Notes under the pieces: model-generated
Database searches by the model: none
What the model saw: only the letters and a program-made list of their open reading frames with translations
What the model was told of the DNA's origin: nothing
Position numbers and translations under genes: made by a program
Shown here: positions 46,277 to 55,698 of the stretch, piece by piece
Layout of the letters: the number at the start of each line of letters is the position of its first letter
Position numbering within the stretch: the first letter of the stretch is position 1
NCBI GenBank assembly: GCA_025362495.1
Contig: JANYGI010000179.1
Span: forward strand, 1-64,000
DNA length: 64,000 bases
Reading direction: 5' to 3'
Source of the DNA: Byssovorax sp.
GTDB taxonomy: Bacteria; Myxococcota_A; Polyangia; Polyangiales; Polyangiaceae

Positions 46277-47615
46277 TGTTCGGGTCCTCGTCGTCGATGA
46301 CGAGGAGAGCATCCGGCGGATGCTGCGGCTCTGCCTCGAGGGCGCTGGCTACCGGGTGACGCTCGCGCCGAGCGGCGAGGCGGCCGTCGCAGCTGCGAAG
46401 CGCGCGCCGCCGGATCTGGCGCTCGTCGATCTCCGCCTCGGCGGCATGGACGGCATCGCCGTCACCCGCGCGCTCGCGCAGGAGGTGCCGACGACGGCGG
46501 TGGTGATCATGACGGCCTACGCCACCATCGACAACGCCGTCGACGCCATGCGCGCGGGCGCGACCGACTACCTGCCGAAGCCCTTCACGCCGGCGCAGGT
46601 GCTGCACGCGGTGCGAAAGTCCGTGGAGTCGGCGCGGCTGCGATCCGATCTCGCCGAGCTCAAGGGGACGACGGCGCGCGGCGTACGCCCGCGCTTCGAG
46701 ACGAAGAGCGCCGCGCTCCGCGAAGCGCTGACGGTCGCGGGGCGCGTGGCGATGACCGACGCGACGGTGCTCCTGCTCGGCGAGACCGGGACCGGCAAGG
46801 GCGTGCTCGCGCGGCACATCCACAGCCTCTCGCCCCGGAGCGAGCGCCCGTTCGTCACCGTCAACTGCGCGGTGATCTCGCCGACGCTGATCGAGAACGA
46901 GCTCTTCGGCCACGCGCGCGGCGCGTTCACCGGGGCCGAGGGCGCGCGCGTCGGGCACGTCGAGGCGGCGGGCACGGGCACGCTCTTCCTCGACGAGGTC
47001 GGCGATCTGCCGCGCGAGGCGCAGGGCAAGCTCCTGCGGCTGCTCGAGGAGCACGAGTACGTGCGCGTCGGCGACACCGAGGCGCGCCGCGCCGACGCCC
47101 GCGTCATCGCCGCGACCCACCGCGATCTCCGCGCCGCCGTGGCCGCCGGATCGTTCCGCGAAGACTTGTTTTACCGGCTCGACGTCGTCTCGCTGCGGAT
47201 GCCGTCGCTGCGCGATCGCCGCGAGGACATCGCCGATCTCGCCGCGACGATCGTCGAGGATCTCTCCGCGCAGCACCGCCGCGACGCGCTCCGGCTGACC
47301 GAGCCGACGATCGCCGCGCTGATGGCCTACGGGTGGCCCGGCAACCTGCGCGAGCTCGTCAACGTGCTCGAGCGCGCGGTGATCCTCTCGACGGGGAGCG
47401 AGATCACCCCGGATCTCCTGCCGGAAGAGCTGCGATCGTTCGCGCCGACGCGCGCGCCGGTGAGCGACGAGGGCGAGTCGCTCGAGGCCGCCGAGCGCCG
47501 CCACATCGCCGCGGTGCTCGCCCGCCATGCCACGCTCGACTCGGCCGCCAAGGCGCTGGGCGTCGACCCGTCCACCCTCTATCGCAAGCGCGAACGCTAC
47601 GGGCTCAAAGGATGA
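46251..47615 (+). CDS. NtrC-type sigma-54-dependent response regulator
   Basis: A 454-residue activator. Receiver about 9-120 with Asp60 in VDLRLGG and Lys in PKPFT; AAA+ domain about 145-380 with GETGTGKG (177-184), the sigma-54 contact loop GAFTGA (224-229), TLFLDEVGDL (Walker B) and VIAATHRDL; Fis-type HTH about 420-453 (LDSAAKALGVDPSTLYRKRE). It should remodel sigma-54 RNA polymerase at promoters with upstream sites. Targets likely include the kdp promoter at 42922-42938. ATG overlaps the upstream kinase gene; its own end overlaps the next by four bases. Confidence 0.93.
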   Translation: MGEMGKKGDVRVLVVDDEESIRRMLRLCLEGAGYRVTLAPSGEAAVAAAKRAPPDLALVDLRLGGMDGIAVTRALAQEVPTTAVVIMTAYATIDNAVDAMRAGATDYLPKPFTPAQVLHAVRKSVESARLRSDLAELKGTTARGVRPRFETKSAALREALTVAGRVAMTDATVLLLGETGTGKGVLARHIHSLSPRSERPFVTVNCAVISPTLIENELFGHARGAFTGAEGARVGHVEAAGTGTLFLDEVGDLPREAQGKLLRLLEEHEYVRVGDTEARRADARVIAATHRDLRAAVAAGSFREDLFYRLDVVSLRMPSLRDRREDIADLAATIVEDLSAQHRRDALRLTEPTIAALMAYGWPGNLRELVNVLERAVILSTGSEITPDLLPEELRSFAPTRAPVSDEGESLEAAERRHIAAVLARHATLDSAAKALGVDPSTLYRKRERYGLKG

Positions 47616-49459
47616 AGCGCTTCCGCAGCTCGCTCCGCACGCGGCTCCGCCTCGGCCTCGGCGCGATGGTGCTGGCGCTGGCGGTCCTCTCGGTCGCCGC
47701 GGTGCTCTCGCTCGATCGCCTCGGCGGCGCCGTCGCCACGATCCTCCGCGAGAACTACGCGTCGGTCATCCTCTGCGAGCAGATGAAAGAGGCGCTCGAG
47801 CGCCAGGACTCCGCGGCGCTGTTCGCGGCCGTCGGCCACGAGGGCATCGCCGATCCGATGCTCGACGAGAACCGCCGCAGCTTCGAGGTCGCGTTCACGC
47901 GCGAGTCCGACAACCTCACCGTGCCCGGCGAGGCCGAGCTGGTGCGCGAGATCGGCGAGCTCTACCGCGAGTACGTCACCACCGTCGACCGCGTGTTCAG
48001 GAGCCCGAAAGAGGGTCGATCCGACGCCTATTTTCGCGAGCTCCTGCCCCGCTTCACCACGATCAAGGATCGCGTTCAGAACGTGCTCCGCCTCAACCAG
48101 AGCAGCATGGAGAACGCCGATCAGGCCGCCAAGCAGCTCGCTCGACGCACGGTGCGCACCGCCATCCTCGTCAGCGTGTCGGCGGTGCTGTTCGCGCTGT
48201 GGTTCGCTTGGCGCCTGCCGCGCTCGATCACGCGGCCGATCGAGGGGCTCACGCGCTCGGCGCGGGCCGTCGGCGAGGGCAACCTCGACGTGGTGGTCGA
48301 GGAGCCCGACGTGACCGAGCTCGCGGCCCTCGCGCTCGCCTTCACGCGGATGACGGCCCGCCTGCGCGCGTACCGCGAGAGCTCGCTCGGCGAGCTGCTC
48401 GCGGCGAAGGATCTCGCGCGATCGACGCTCGAGTGCATGCTCGATCCCGTCGTGGTCTGGGGCCGTGACGGCGCCGCGCTGCTCGCGAACGAGGCCGCCA
48501 CGCAGGCCTTCGGCATCGAGGCCGGCACGGCGGACGAGCTGCGATCTTCGGGCCGCCCCGTCCCCGAGGCCATCACCATCGCGCGCGACGAGGTCTTCGC
48601 GACGGGCCTCCCGGTGCTCCCGCGGAGCCTCGCCGAGGCCATGCCGCGGCACGCTCCCGGGGGTGATCGTCACTACCTGGTGCGCGCCGCGCCGCTGCGA
48701 TCCGCGCCCGGCGAGCCCGCCGGCGCGATCGTCGTCGCGCAGGACGTCACCCGCTTCCGCCGCATCGACGAGCTCAAGAGCGATCTGGTCGCGACGGTGA
48801 GCCACGAGTTCAAGACGCCGCTCACCTCGCTCCGGATGGCGACGCACCTGCTGCTCGAGCCCGGCATGGGCGAGCTCTCCGACGCGCAGCGCGAGATCGT
48901 CACCACCGCCCGCGACGACACCGAGCGCCTCCGCGCCATGGTCGAGGATCTGCTCGACGTCGTGCGGATCGAGGCCGAGGCCGGCGCGCTCCATCGCGTC
49001 GCGGTCGAGCCATTCGGGCTGCTCTGCGAGGTGGCCGACGCGCACCGTACCGTGGCGCGCGACAAGGGCGTGATCATCGAGGTCGCGTCCGTCGACGCGC
49101 CGGGGCTGGTCAGCCTCGATCCGGAGCGGGTGGCGATCGCGCTCGCCAACCTCGTGGCGAACGCCATCCGTCACACGCCCGCGGGCGGCGTGATCAAGCT
49201 CGCCGCGACGCGCGACCGGGCCGCGCTCCGCGTGGTGGTGACCGATACCGGCGATGGCATCGATCCCGCGTTTCTACCGCGTATTTTCGAGCGTTCGGTC
49301 TCGCTCGGCGAGCCGGCGAAGGGCGAGCCGCCGCGACACGGCCTCGGCCTGGCGATCGCCAAGGAGATCGCCGTGCAGCACGGCGGCGAGATCCTCGCGG
49401 CGAGCGAGCAGGGCCACGGCAGCGTGTTCACGCTGGTGATCCCGCTCGTAGAAAACTGA
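47612..49459 (+). CDS. Membrane histidine kinase with HAMP and PAS
   Basis: A 615-residue kinase. TM helices at about 13-35 and 188-208 enclose a helical periplasmic domain of about 150 residues; HAMP about 208-262; PAS about 272-385; DHp with VATVSHEFKTPLTSL; ATPase with NLVANAIRHTP, TDTGDGID, IFERSVSL and GLGLAIAKEIAVQHGG. Resembles NtrB/KinB-type kinases that pair with NtrC regulators. Coupled to the sigma-54 activator (ATGA), its probable cognate regulator. It may sense turgor or ions across the inner membrane; inference. Confidence 0.93.
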   Translation: MKRFRSSLRTRLRLGLGAMVLALAVLSVAAVLSLDRLGGAVATILRENYASVILCEQMKEALERQDSAALFAAVGHEGIADPMLDENRRSFEVAFTRESDNLTVPGEAELVREIGELYREYVTTVDRVFRSPKEGRSDAYFRELLPRFTTIKDRVQNVLRLNQSSMENADQAAKQLARRTVRTAILVSVSAVLFALWFAWRLPRSITRPIEGLTRSARAVGEGNLDVVVEEPDVTELAALALAFTRMTARLRAYRESSLGELLAAKDLARSTLECMLDPVVVWGRDGAALLANEAATQAFGIEAGTADELRSSGRPVPEAITIARDEVFATGLPVLPRSLAEAMPRHAPGGDRHYLVRAAPLRSAPGEPAGAIVVAQDVTRFRRIDELKSDLVATVSHEFKTPLTSLRMATHLLLEPGMGELSDAQREIVTTARDDTERLRAMVEDLLDVVRIEAEAGALHRVAVEPFGLLCEVADAHRTVARDKGVIIEVASVDAPGLVSLDPERVAIALANLVANAIRHTPAGGVIKLAATRDRAALRVVVTDTGDGIDPAFLPRIFERSVSLGEPAKGEPPRHGLGLAIAKEIAVQHGGEILAASEQGHGSVFTLVIPLVEN

Positions 49460-49541
49460 GCTAGCGCATTTTTGAGCAAGCTCATTTTTCCCGGTGCTCC
49501 GCCCGCGCCGATCACCCCCTCGGCGCCGGCTGAGCGGGCGG

Positions 49542-50006
49542 TCACTCCACGGCGCGACGCGGGCGAACCTCCAGGGAGACGGCGACTTCGGCGCGGCTCC
49601 CCGCCGCGCTCGAGAAGCGCTGCTCCGCCACGATCCGCTCGATGCAGAGGCGCGCCCGCTCGTCCTTGAGCGTCGTCTTCGATCCCTCGACCAGCGTGCC
49701 CACGGCCCCGTCGTGCTCGAGCGGAAACGAGATCGCCACGACGCCCGGCGCCGTCTTGTCGTCGACGCACTCGAGCAGGCTCGTCTCGGCGTCGCGCAGC
49801 ACCGAGCGCACGCCCTGCGAATCGATGGTCGGATCGGTCGCGAGATCGCTCACCACCACGCGCATCGTCGGCCCCGACGGGCTCGCGGGCCGCGCCGGGA
49901 CGGGCACCGACACCGGGCCTTCGTCGCGTCGATCCTTGCCACACCCGCTGATCACGAGCGCGAGGCATGCTCCGGCGACCACGCCGACCCGGGCCGCGCG
50001 CCTCAT
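49542..50006 (-). CDS. Lipoprotein with TonB-like C-terminal fold
   Basis: A 154-residue protein; lipobox ISGCG. VVSDLATDPTIDSQGVRSVL and ECVDDKTAPGVVAISFPLEHDGAV, then CIERIVAEQRF, resemble the AgmX/PglI or TonB-like C-terminal domains common in myxobacterial lipoproteins. ATG 50006 overlaps the upstream gene's end by four bases. Confidence 0.65.
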   Translation of the reverse strand: MRRAARVGVVAGACLALVISGCGKDRRDEGPVSVPVPARPASPSGPTMRVVVSDLATDPTIDSQGVRSVLRDAETSLLECVDDKTAPGVVAISFPLEHDGAVGTLVEGSKTTLKDERARLCIERIVAEQRFSSAAGSRAEVAVSLEVRPRRAVE

Positions 50007-50548
50007 TGCCCGACCACCAGCTGCCCCTGATCGTCGCAGTACGCGACGGCGGACCAGCTCTTCCCGTTCGCTTGCATCGGATCCTGAATGCACAGGTAGA
50101 AGTCGGTGCAGCCGGACAGACAGACTGTCTCCGCGCACGCGGAGTCCGTCACGGCGACGGGGCAATCCGGGGCCTCGAGATCAGGCTGACAGCCAATCGC
50201 TTCGCCGGCGTGCGAGAGCATGACCGGCGTGCAGGCCGCATCCGCTTCCGCGCCGCCGTCGACAGGATGCACGCCGCCGTCACCACCGGCGTCGCCGCCT
50301 TTGCCGCCGTCCGCCGAGCAGTCGACCGCCAGCGTCCATTTTCCCTCGACGCAGTCGTAGAGGCCCGCGCAGATCGACTCGTCGCAGGTGCCGCCGCGAC
50401 CGAGTGGACAGCCGTTCGCGGGGATCTCGCCGCACAGCTTCAGCGGATCGCCGTCGTTGCAGCCCGCGGCGTGCAGCGTGGCGAAGGCCGGCGCAGAGGC
50501 TGCGACGACCGCGACGACCGCGGCGCGAACCAAGCGCATCGCTCTCAT
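50003..50548 (-). CDS. Cys-rich secreted protein
   Basis: A 181-residue protein; signal peptide to about residue 25 (APAFATLHA). About 16 Cys spread over the mature part (KLCGEIPANGCPLG, CDESICAGLYDC, CAETVCLSGCTDFYLC) imply several disulfides. The middle is a Gly/Asp-rich linker. Co-transcribed with the lipoprotein downstream. Family not recognised; the pattern is frequent in Polyangiales secreted proteins. Confidence 0.7.
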   Translation of the reverse strand: MRAMRLVRAAVVAVVAASAPAFATLHAAGCNDGDPLKLCGEIPANGCPLGRGGTCDESICAGLYDCVEGKWTLAVDCSADGGKGGDAGGDGGVHPVDGGAEADAACTPVMLSHAGEAIGCQPDLEAPDCPVAVTDSACAETVCLSGCTDFYLCIQDPMQANGKSWSAVAYCDDQGQLVVGQ

Positions 50549-50674
50549 CGGCGAACGTCTAGCACGAGCGGCGAGAGGGCGGCTCACGGGGTTTCCACGT
50601 GGCGCGTTCCACGTTTCCGGAGCGTCGCCGCTTTCGCCGCGCGGGCGGCGGCAAACACGATTACCATCCGCGGC

Positions 50675-51289
50675 ATGCGTGCTTGTGCCACCGCCAATGC
50701 CGTCCTCGCGGGGCTCGCGCTCGGAGCCTTCGGCTTCGCCGCGTGCTCCAGCGGACAGGCCCCCTCCCCGCCCGCGACCCCGACCTCGGAGACCACCGTC
50801 ACGACGGTCGCCCCGCTCTTCGCGCCCCCTCCGCCGACGCCCGAGGCCAGGCTCAAGGCCGCGCCGCACTCGACCGCGGACTGCAAGCAGGTGCTGAGCG
50901 ACATCACCAACGCCGTGCCCGACGGCGGCGTCGTGATGAACAACGCGATGACCGCGGGTGACGCGGGCCACAGCGATCGCTTCCAGTCGGTCGCCGACCT
51001 GATCAAATCGAAGAACGACGGCTACCGCTGCTGCTTCGATCTCTGGGCGCGCAAGCACCCCGAGGCCGCCGGGAAAGAGCTCCCGATCAAGGTGCAGTGG
51101 AACCTCAAGCCCGACGGCACGCTCGACAGCGCCGAGGTCGACAAGTCCGCGAGCCAGCTCGACGAGCCCGAGGTGTCGAGCTGCATGGTCGACATCTCGA
51201 AGACGCTCACGTACCCTCCGTCGCCGAGCGGCAAGCTCACCAAGTTCACCTACGTCTTCCAGTTCAAGGTCCGTCACCAGGCTCCGTGA
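50675..51289 (+). CDS. Lipoprotein with AgmX/TonB-like C-terminal domain
   Basis: A 204-residue protein; lipobox FAACS; Pro/Thr linker; C-terminal domain about 100-204 with CCFDLWARKHPEAAGKEL, VQWNLKPDGTLDSAEVDKS and LTYPPSPSGKLTKFTYVFQF, the AgmX/PglI pattern. Ends with TGA overlapping the GTG of the next gene (GTGA), so the two are coupled. Confidence 0.75.
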   Translation: MRACATANAVLAGLALGAFGFAACSSGQAPSPPATPTSETTVTTVAPLFAPPPPTPEARLKAAPHSTADCKQVLSDITNAVPDGGVVMNNAMTAGDAGHSDRFQSVADLIKSKNDGYRCCFDLWARKHPEAAGKELPIKVQWNLKPDGTLDSAEVDKSASQLDEPEVSSCMVDISKTLTYPPSPSGKLTKFTYVFQFKVRHQAP

Positions 51290-52929
51290 GCACCGACACG
51301 CGCTTCCCGATGGCGCCCGGGCACCCGCCGGAAGCCGCGCCGCCGCCGCCGCAGAACGACGGCGCGGCCGGACACAACGCCTACGCCGAGCTCCTCCGCG
51401 ACACGCGCGGGCTGCGCCGCGAGCAGCAGCAGGCGCGCGAGGCGTGGTACGCGCGCCTCGCCGCCGACAAGAAAGAAGACGCCCTCTTCGAGCTCGAGAT
51501 CCTGCTGAAGGGCGTCGCCTGCTTCGCCAACCCGCGCAATCACCCGGGCAACGGGCGCCGCAAGACCATCGTCAGCCTCGATTTTCGCGAGCACCTCGGG
51601 CTCGCGCGCGACGGCATGGCGCGCATCGTCCAGCTCGCGCGGACCATGCTCGGCGATCGCGATCGGGCCTTCGTTTTCCAGCGTTACCTGGAGACGGTGC
51701 TGCCTGAAGACACCGCGCGCACCCGGCTCCTCAACGCGACGATGGACCAGGACACGCCCGAGACGAGCCTCGTCGTCCTCCGGCACGGCTTCACCAATTT
51801 GATCGAGGTCGGCACCGGCCTGCTCCGCCTGACGCGGCTCAACTTCCGCCTGTTCTACGCGCACCTCGCCACGGGCATGCGCGAGGTCGCCCAGAGCGCC
51901 TTCTTCAACCCGCTCTCGGCGCTGGAGTTTCGCCCCGAGTTCGATCGCATCAGCTCGACCCAGGTGCTCGAGCTGATCCAGAGCGTCCCCGGCGAGCAGG
52001 CCCACCGCCTGATCGCGCTCACGTTCCTCTCGCTCTTCCGCATGCTGCGCTACCTGCGGCTCGTCGACAGCATCGCGCTCGATCACTCGGATCGCCGCGT
52101 CGGCGGCCGCGCGTACCTGGTCTGCGCGGTCCTCCGCAGCGACGCGCGCGCGCTCTCGAACTACCTCCGCCGCCGCGCCGGCGCGCTGCTCGCCGACAGC
52201 TACGAGCGCGATCTCTTCCGTGTGCCAGCCGCGGACCTCGGAGGCCGCTACGACGATCTCCACTCCGAGGGCCACCGCCTCGTGGCGATCAAGGGCGCGC
52301 TCGCCGGCCTCGCCGCGAATTTGCGCCTCGAGATGCGCCGCGCGTTCGAGCACGATCTCCCGCCCGCCGACGCCGCCACGCCCGAGCACGAGCTCCGCGG
52401 TCGCCTCCGGCTCGTGACCACGAACCTCCGCCCCGCGCTCCAGAACGCGATCCTCTTCCTCGGCAAATCGCTCGGCGTGAAGCTCGAAGAGGGGCGCGTC
52501 TTCGACGATCAGGCCGTCCGCCGCGCCACGAGCGAGCGCCTCCGCCGCGACGTGTGGATGTTCGCCCAGATCGCGCGGGCGTTCGCCAGCAAGGCGCGCC
52601 ACGCCGATCAGGCCGCCGACAGCTGGGGAGCGCTCCAGAGCTTCGCCTTCGTGCGCGAGTTCCTCTCGTACTTCCGGGCCATGGGGTATCCCCTGCTCCG
52701 CTCCTCGGACTACGGTGAGGTCGACGCCTTCATGGCCGCGATGAGCGGCCTCGGCGACACGGATCTGCTCGATCCGCAGCGCCTCGAGGCCGCGGCGCGC
52801 GAGTGCGAGGCCTTCTTCACGTACCTCACGCAGCTCTTCGAGCAGATCTCCAAGCGCGACGAGCTCGTCGGCGTGGCGTTCGATCGACGCGAGGCCGCGC
52901 GGGCTCTCCGGCTCTACCTCGGGAGCTGA
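51286..52929 (+). CDS. Large protein of unknown function
   Basis: A 547-residue protein from GTG 51286. First 30 residues Pro/Ala-rich, the rest almost all helix, with well-conserved-looking aromatic/charged blocks (FEITLL-like FELEILLKGVACFANPRN; RAFVFQRYLETVLPED; LIALTFLSLFRMLRYLRL; FAFVREFLSYFRAMGYPLLR). No signal peptide, membrane segment or known motif. Coupled to the upstream AgmX-like lipoprotein gene. A cytoplasmic scaffold or regulator is possible but unproven. Confidence 0.75.
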   Translation: MSTDTRFPMAPGHPPEAAPPPPQNDGAAGHNAYAELLRDTRGLRREQQQAREAWYARLAADKKEDALFELEILLKGVACFANPRNHPGNGRRKTIVSLDFREHLGLARDGMARIVQLARTMLGDRDRAFVFQRYLETVLPEDTARTRLLNATMDQDTPETSLVVLRHGFTNLIEVGTGLLRLTRLNFRLFYAHLATGMREVAQSAFFNPLSALEFRPEFDRISSTQVLELIQSVPGEQAHRLIALTFLSLFRMLRYLRLVDSIALDHSDRRVGGRAYLVCAVLRSDARALSNYLRRRAGALLADSYERDLFRVPAADLGGRYDDLHSEGHRLVAIKGALAGLAANLRLEMRRAFEHDLPPADAATPEHELRGRLRLVTTNLRPALQNAILFLGKSLGVKLEEGRVFDDQAVRRATSERLRRDVWMFAQIARAFASKARHADQAADSWGALQSFAFVREFLSYFRAMGYPLLRSSDYGEVDAFMAAMSGLGDTDLLDPQRLEAAARECEAFFTYLTQLFEQISKRDELVGVAFDRREAARALRLYLGS

Positions 52930-52992
52930 GAGAGTCGCGTCGACCTGGCGATCGCCGGATCGCGCTGGATCCCTTCATTCACCGAACGATCG

Positions 52993-55014
52993 TCACTCCC
53001 AGAGGGCGTCGGGGTTCATCGTCAGCGGGACGGCGTCGCTGGACGCGGCGGGGCAGCTCGTGCGGAAGCCGGCCGCGCACGCGAGCTCGCCGAGCACCCG
53101 GGCGCGCGCTGGATCCATCGGGGCGCCGACGCCTTTGTCGGTCAGCAGCGCGAGGTGCGCGCAGGCGATGCCGATGCGGTTCGCGCAGGCTACGTCGAGC
53201 ATCTTCGCGGCCATCGCCTCGTCGCGGTAGGTCCCGAGCCCGTCGATCTGCAGGCGCGCGTGGTTGACGCAGGCGCTCGGCTCGCCCTGCACGCAGGCCG
53301 TCTCGTACTGGTCGGCCGCGAGGCGCAGATCGTGGGCCCCGCTGGCGTTCGCCTGGCGCAGCAGCGCGCTCATCGCGCAGCCTCGCGCGCTGCCCTTCCC
53401 GCACGCGGCCTCGAACGTCGCCGCCGCCTCGGCGGGCTTGCGGCGCGCGCCCGTCCCGTAGAGCAGCGCCGCGCCGAGCTCGAGGCACGCCGCGCCGGCG
53501 GGATCCGCGTCACACGCCGCGCGGCACGAGGCGTAGCTGCCGGCCGAGCACAGCGGAACGGGGCTGTATTCACCGGCCATCTCGCGCAGCGCGGTGATCG
53601 CCGCGCACGCCGGCGTGTCCCCGTCCTGCTCGCAGGCGACGTGGAGCGCGACCAGCGCCCGCGCTCGACTCCGCAGCGCCGCGGGATCCTCGTTCACATG
53701 ATCGCCGAGCACCGCGCAGCCGCTGCGGCCGATCTCGCACGCGTTGATGAACAGATCGAAGGCGCGGGCGCGGTCGGCCTTCACGACGGTGCCGGACCAG
53801 TACCGCGCGCCCAGCGCCTCGCAGCCGCCGCCGTCGCCGAGCTCGCACGCGCGACGGTAGGCCGCCATCGATCCGGCCTCGTCCCGTAGCTTCTCCGGCG
53901 CGTCGTGGAGCGCGAGCCCGAGATCGGCGCACGCCTCGGCGCTGCCCTTCGCGCAGAGGCTCGTGTCGAGCGACAGGGCTTTTTTCGGATCTTTCGGCGA
54001 GCCGACGCCATCACGAACCGCCCGGGCGCCGAGCGCGCATGCGTCGAGCCGACCGAGCACGCAGGCCCTGGTGAGCGCGCCGAAGGCCCCGCGCGGATCG
54101 GGCCGCCCGCGCTTGCCGTCCGGCTCGATCCCGCGCGCGAGGGTCGCCCCGAGGACCATGCACGCCCCCGCCTCGCCGAGCTTGCAGCGCACCTTGCACG
54201 CGGTCGGCATCACCTCGGTGCACTCGCTGGCCGGATCATCCACGGCCCCGGGCCCGCCGCGGCGGCCTCGCGCGGGGAGCACCGGCGGCTTCATTCCATG
54301 GGCCGCGGCCTCGGCGCAGCCGCCCCAGCCCGGCTCCAGATCGATCCCATCGCGACGCAGGATGCGAAACTCGACGCGCCGATCACCGTCCTCGACCGTC
54401 GCGCTCTTCGCGGCGCCGTCCACCGGACAGTACGAGCCGTAGCCCGACGCGCGGAGCCGCTCGCGGCTCACGCCCTTCGCGACGATGGCGCGCATCACCG
54501 AGACGGCGCGCCGCATGGTCAAGCGCGTGTTCTCGGCCGCCGTGCCGCTGTTGTCCGCGTGCCCGGCCAGCTCGAGGATCTCGATCTCGGGCGCATCTTC
54601 GAGCACCTGGGCAATGCTCGCGACGAGCGGCATCGACGCGGGATCGATGGCGTCGGAGCTGCACGCGAAGCGGATCTCTTCATCGATCTGGATCTGCCCG
54701 TGCGCCACCGTCACGCTCCGGTGCGGCGAGCGCCCCCAGCGCGCCGCGAGCTTCGCCGGATCGAGCTCGTTCGGGCACCCGTCCAGCGGGTGCTCGCCGA
54801 GCTGATCTTCGAGCTGCGTAGGGCAGAGATCGTAGGCGTCGCCGATGCCGTCGCCGTCGCGATCGGTCGGATCGAACTCACCACCTCGCGCGCGGATCAC
54901 GGTCGTGGGATCCAGGGGCAACGACGCGGGCGCGACCGCCGCGGGCAGCGGCGGCGCCGCGCAGCTCGCCGCGACGAGGAGAAGCAACGGGATCGGCAGC
55001 AACGGAGCGCGCAT
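52993..55014 (-). CDS. OmpA-domain and Sel1-repeat lipoprotein
   Basis: A 673-residue protein. Lipobox VAASC; a TSP3/OmpA-linker calcium motif DPTDRDGDGIGDAYDLCP (about 48-65); OmpA domain about 95-220 (LELAGHADNSGTAAENTRL, RASGYGSYCPV) that should bind peptidoglycan; then about twelve Sel1-like repeats of about 36 residues, each with a Cys pair (ACALGARAVRDG, GSAEACADLGLAL, GEPSACVNHARLQIDG). Sel1 repeats bind proteins. Such OmpA-Sel1 fusions anchor complexes to the wall. ATG 55014 is chosen at the signal peptide. Confidence 0.85.
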   Translation of the reverse strand: MRAPLLPIPLLLLVAASCAAPPLPAAVAPASLPLDPTTVIRARGGEFDPTDRDGDGIGDAYDLCPTQLEDQLGEHPLDGCPNELDPAKLAARWGRSPHRSVTVAHGQIQIDEEIRFACSSDAIDPASMPLVASIAQVLEDAPEIEILELAGHADNSGTAAENTRLTMRRAVSVMRAIVAKGVSRERLRASGYGSYCPVDGAAKSATVEDGDRRVEFRILRRDGIDLEPGWGGCAEAAAHGMKPPVLPARGRRGGPGAVDDPASECTEVMPTACKVRCKLGEAGACMVLGATLARGIEPDGKRGRPDPRGAFGALTRACVLGRLDACALGARAVRDGVGSPKDPKKALSLDTSLCAKGSAEACADLGLALHDAPEKLRDEAGSMAAYRRACELGDGGGCEALGARYWSGTVVKADRARAFDLFINACEIGRSGCAVLGDHVNEDPAALRSRARALVALHVACEQDGDTPACAAITALREMAGEYSPVPLCSAGSYASCRAACDADPAGAACLELGAALLYGTGARRKPAEAAATFEAACGKGSARGCAMSALLRQANASGAHDLRLAADQYETACVQGEPSACVNHARLQIDGLGTYRDEAMAAKMLDVACANRIGIACAHLALLTDKGVGAPMDPARARVLGELACAAGFRTSCPAASSDAVPLTMNPDALWE

Positions 55015-55144
55015 GTTCCTGGCTCCTGAACGCGGGCCCCCGGAGGACACGACCGGGTGCAGCGTGGACGAGATCCTCTACGGCGGCCCCGGCGCGACCC
55101 TGAGTGCGACTGCCCACGAGAGTCATGATCTTCGATCAGACCGA

Positions 55145-55612
55145 CTACGACAGCGGCGCCGGCGCGGCCTCGTCGAGCCCGAAGCGGTGCCGCGCCACGG
55201 CGCGTACGCCGATCCAGCTCGCGTAGCCGATCGGCCCGAACAGGAGCGTGAGCACCAGGCACGGCACGGTGGCGAGGTGCGGCACGCCGAGCCGGCGCGC
55301 ATCGCGAGCGATCCACGCGCCGACGAAGAGATCGAACACGAGAAAATGGATCCAGCAGCCGACCGCCGTGCGCGGCGAGGCGAAGATCGCCAGCACCCCC
55401 GCGACGCTCCAGAAGCTCCCCCCGGTGGGTCCGCGAGGATCGAAGAAGATGCAGGCGACGTAGAGCGGGACGAGGGCCAGCGCCGGCACGGGCGAGTGGG
55501 CGAAGACGCGCGTCGCCCGGGCCTTCGGCGCGACGATCAGGAGCAGCCACGGCCCGAGCACGACGGCGTTTGCAGCGACAAAGATCGCCTCGTCGACGCG
55601 GTCAGGGATCAT
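55145..55612 (-). CDS. ABA4-like (DUF4281) membrane protein
   Basis: A 155-residue protein with four membrane helices. HFLVFDLFVGAWIARDARRLGVPH is the ABA4-like signature and LFGPIGYASWIG the last helix. In plants ABA4 is needed for neoxanthin; the bacterial proteins' role is unknown, perhaps linked to carotenoids. No carotenoid genes are in the window. Confidence 0.8.
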   Translation of the reverse strand: MIPDRVDEAIFVAANAVVLGPWLLLIVAPKARATRVFAHSPVPALALVPLYVACIFFDPRGPTGGSFWSVAGVLAIFASPRTAVGCWIHFLVFDLFVGAWIARDARRLGVPHLATVPCLVLTLLFGPIGYASWIGVRAVARHRFGLDEAAPAPLS

Positions 55613-55698
55613 CGCCCGAGGGTACCAGTCCGCCGTTCATGCACGCGACGAAGGAATGAGCGCGGCCCGAAGCCCCCTCGTGCCCGCGAATCGCCGGC

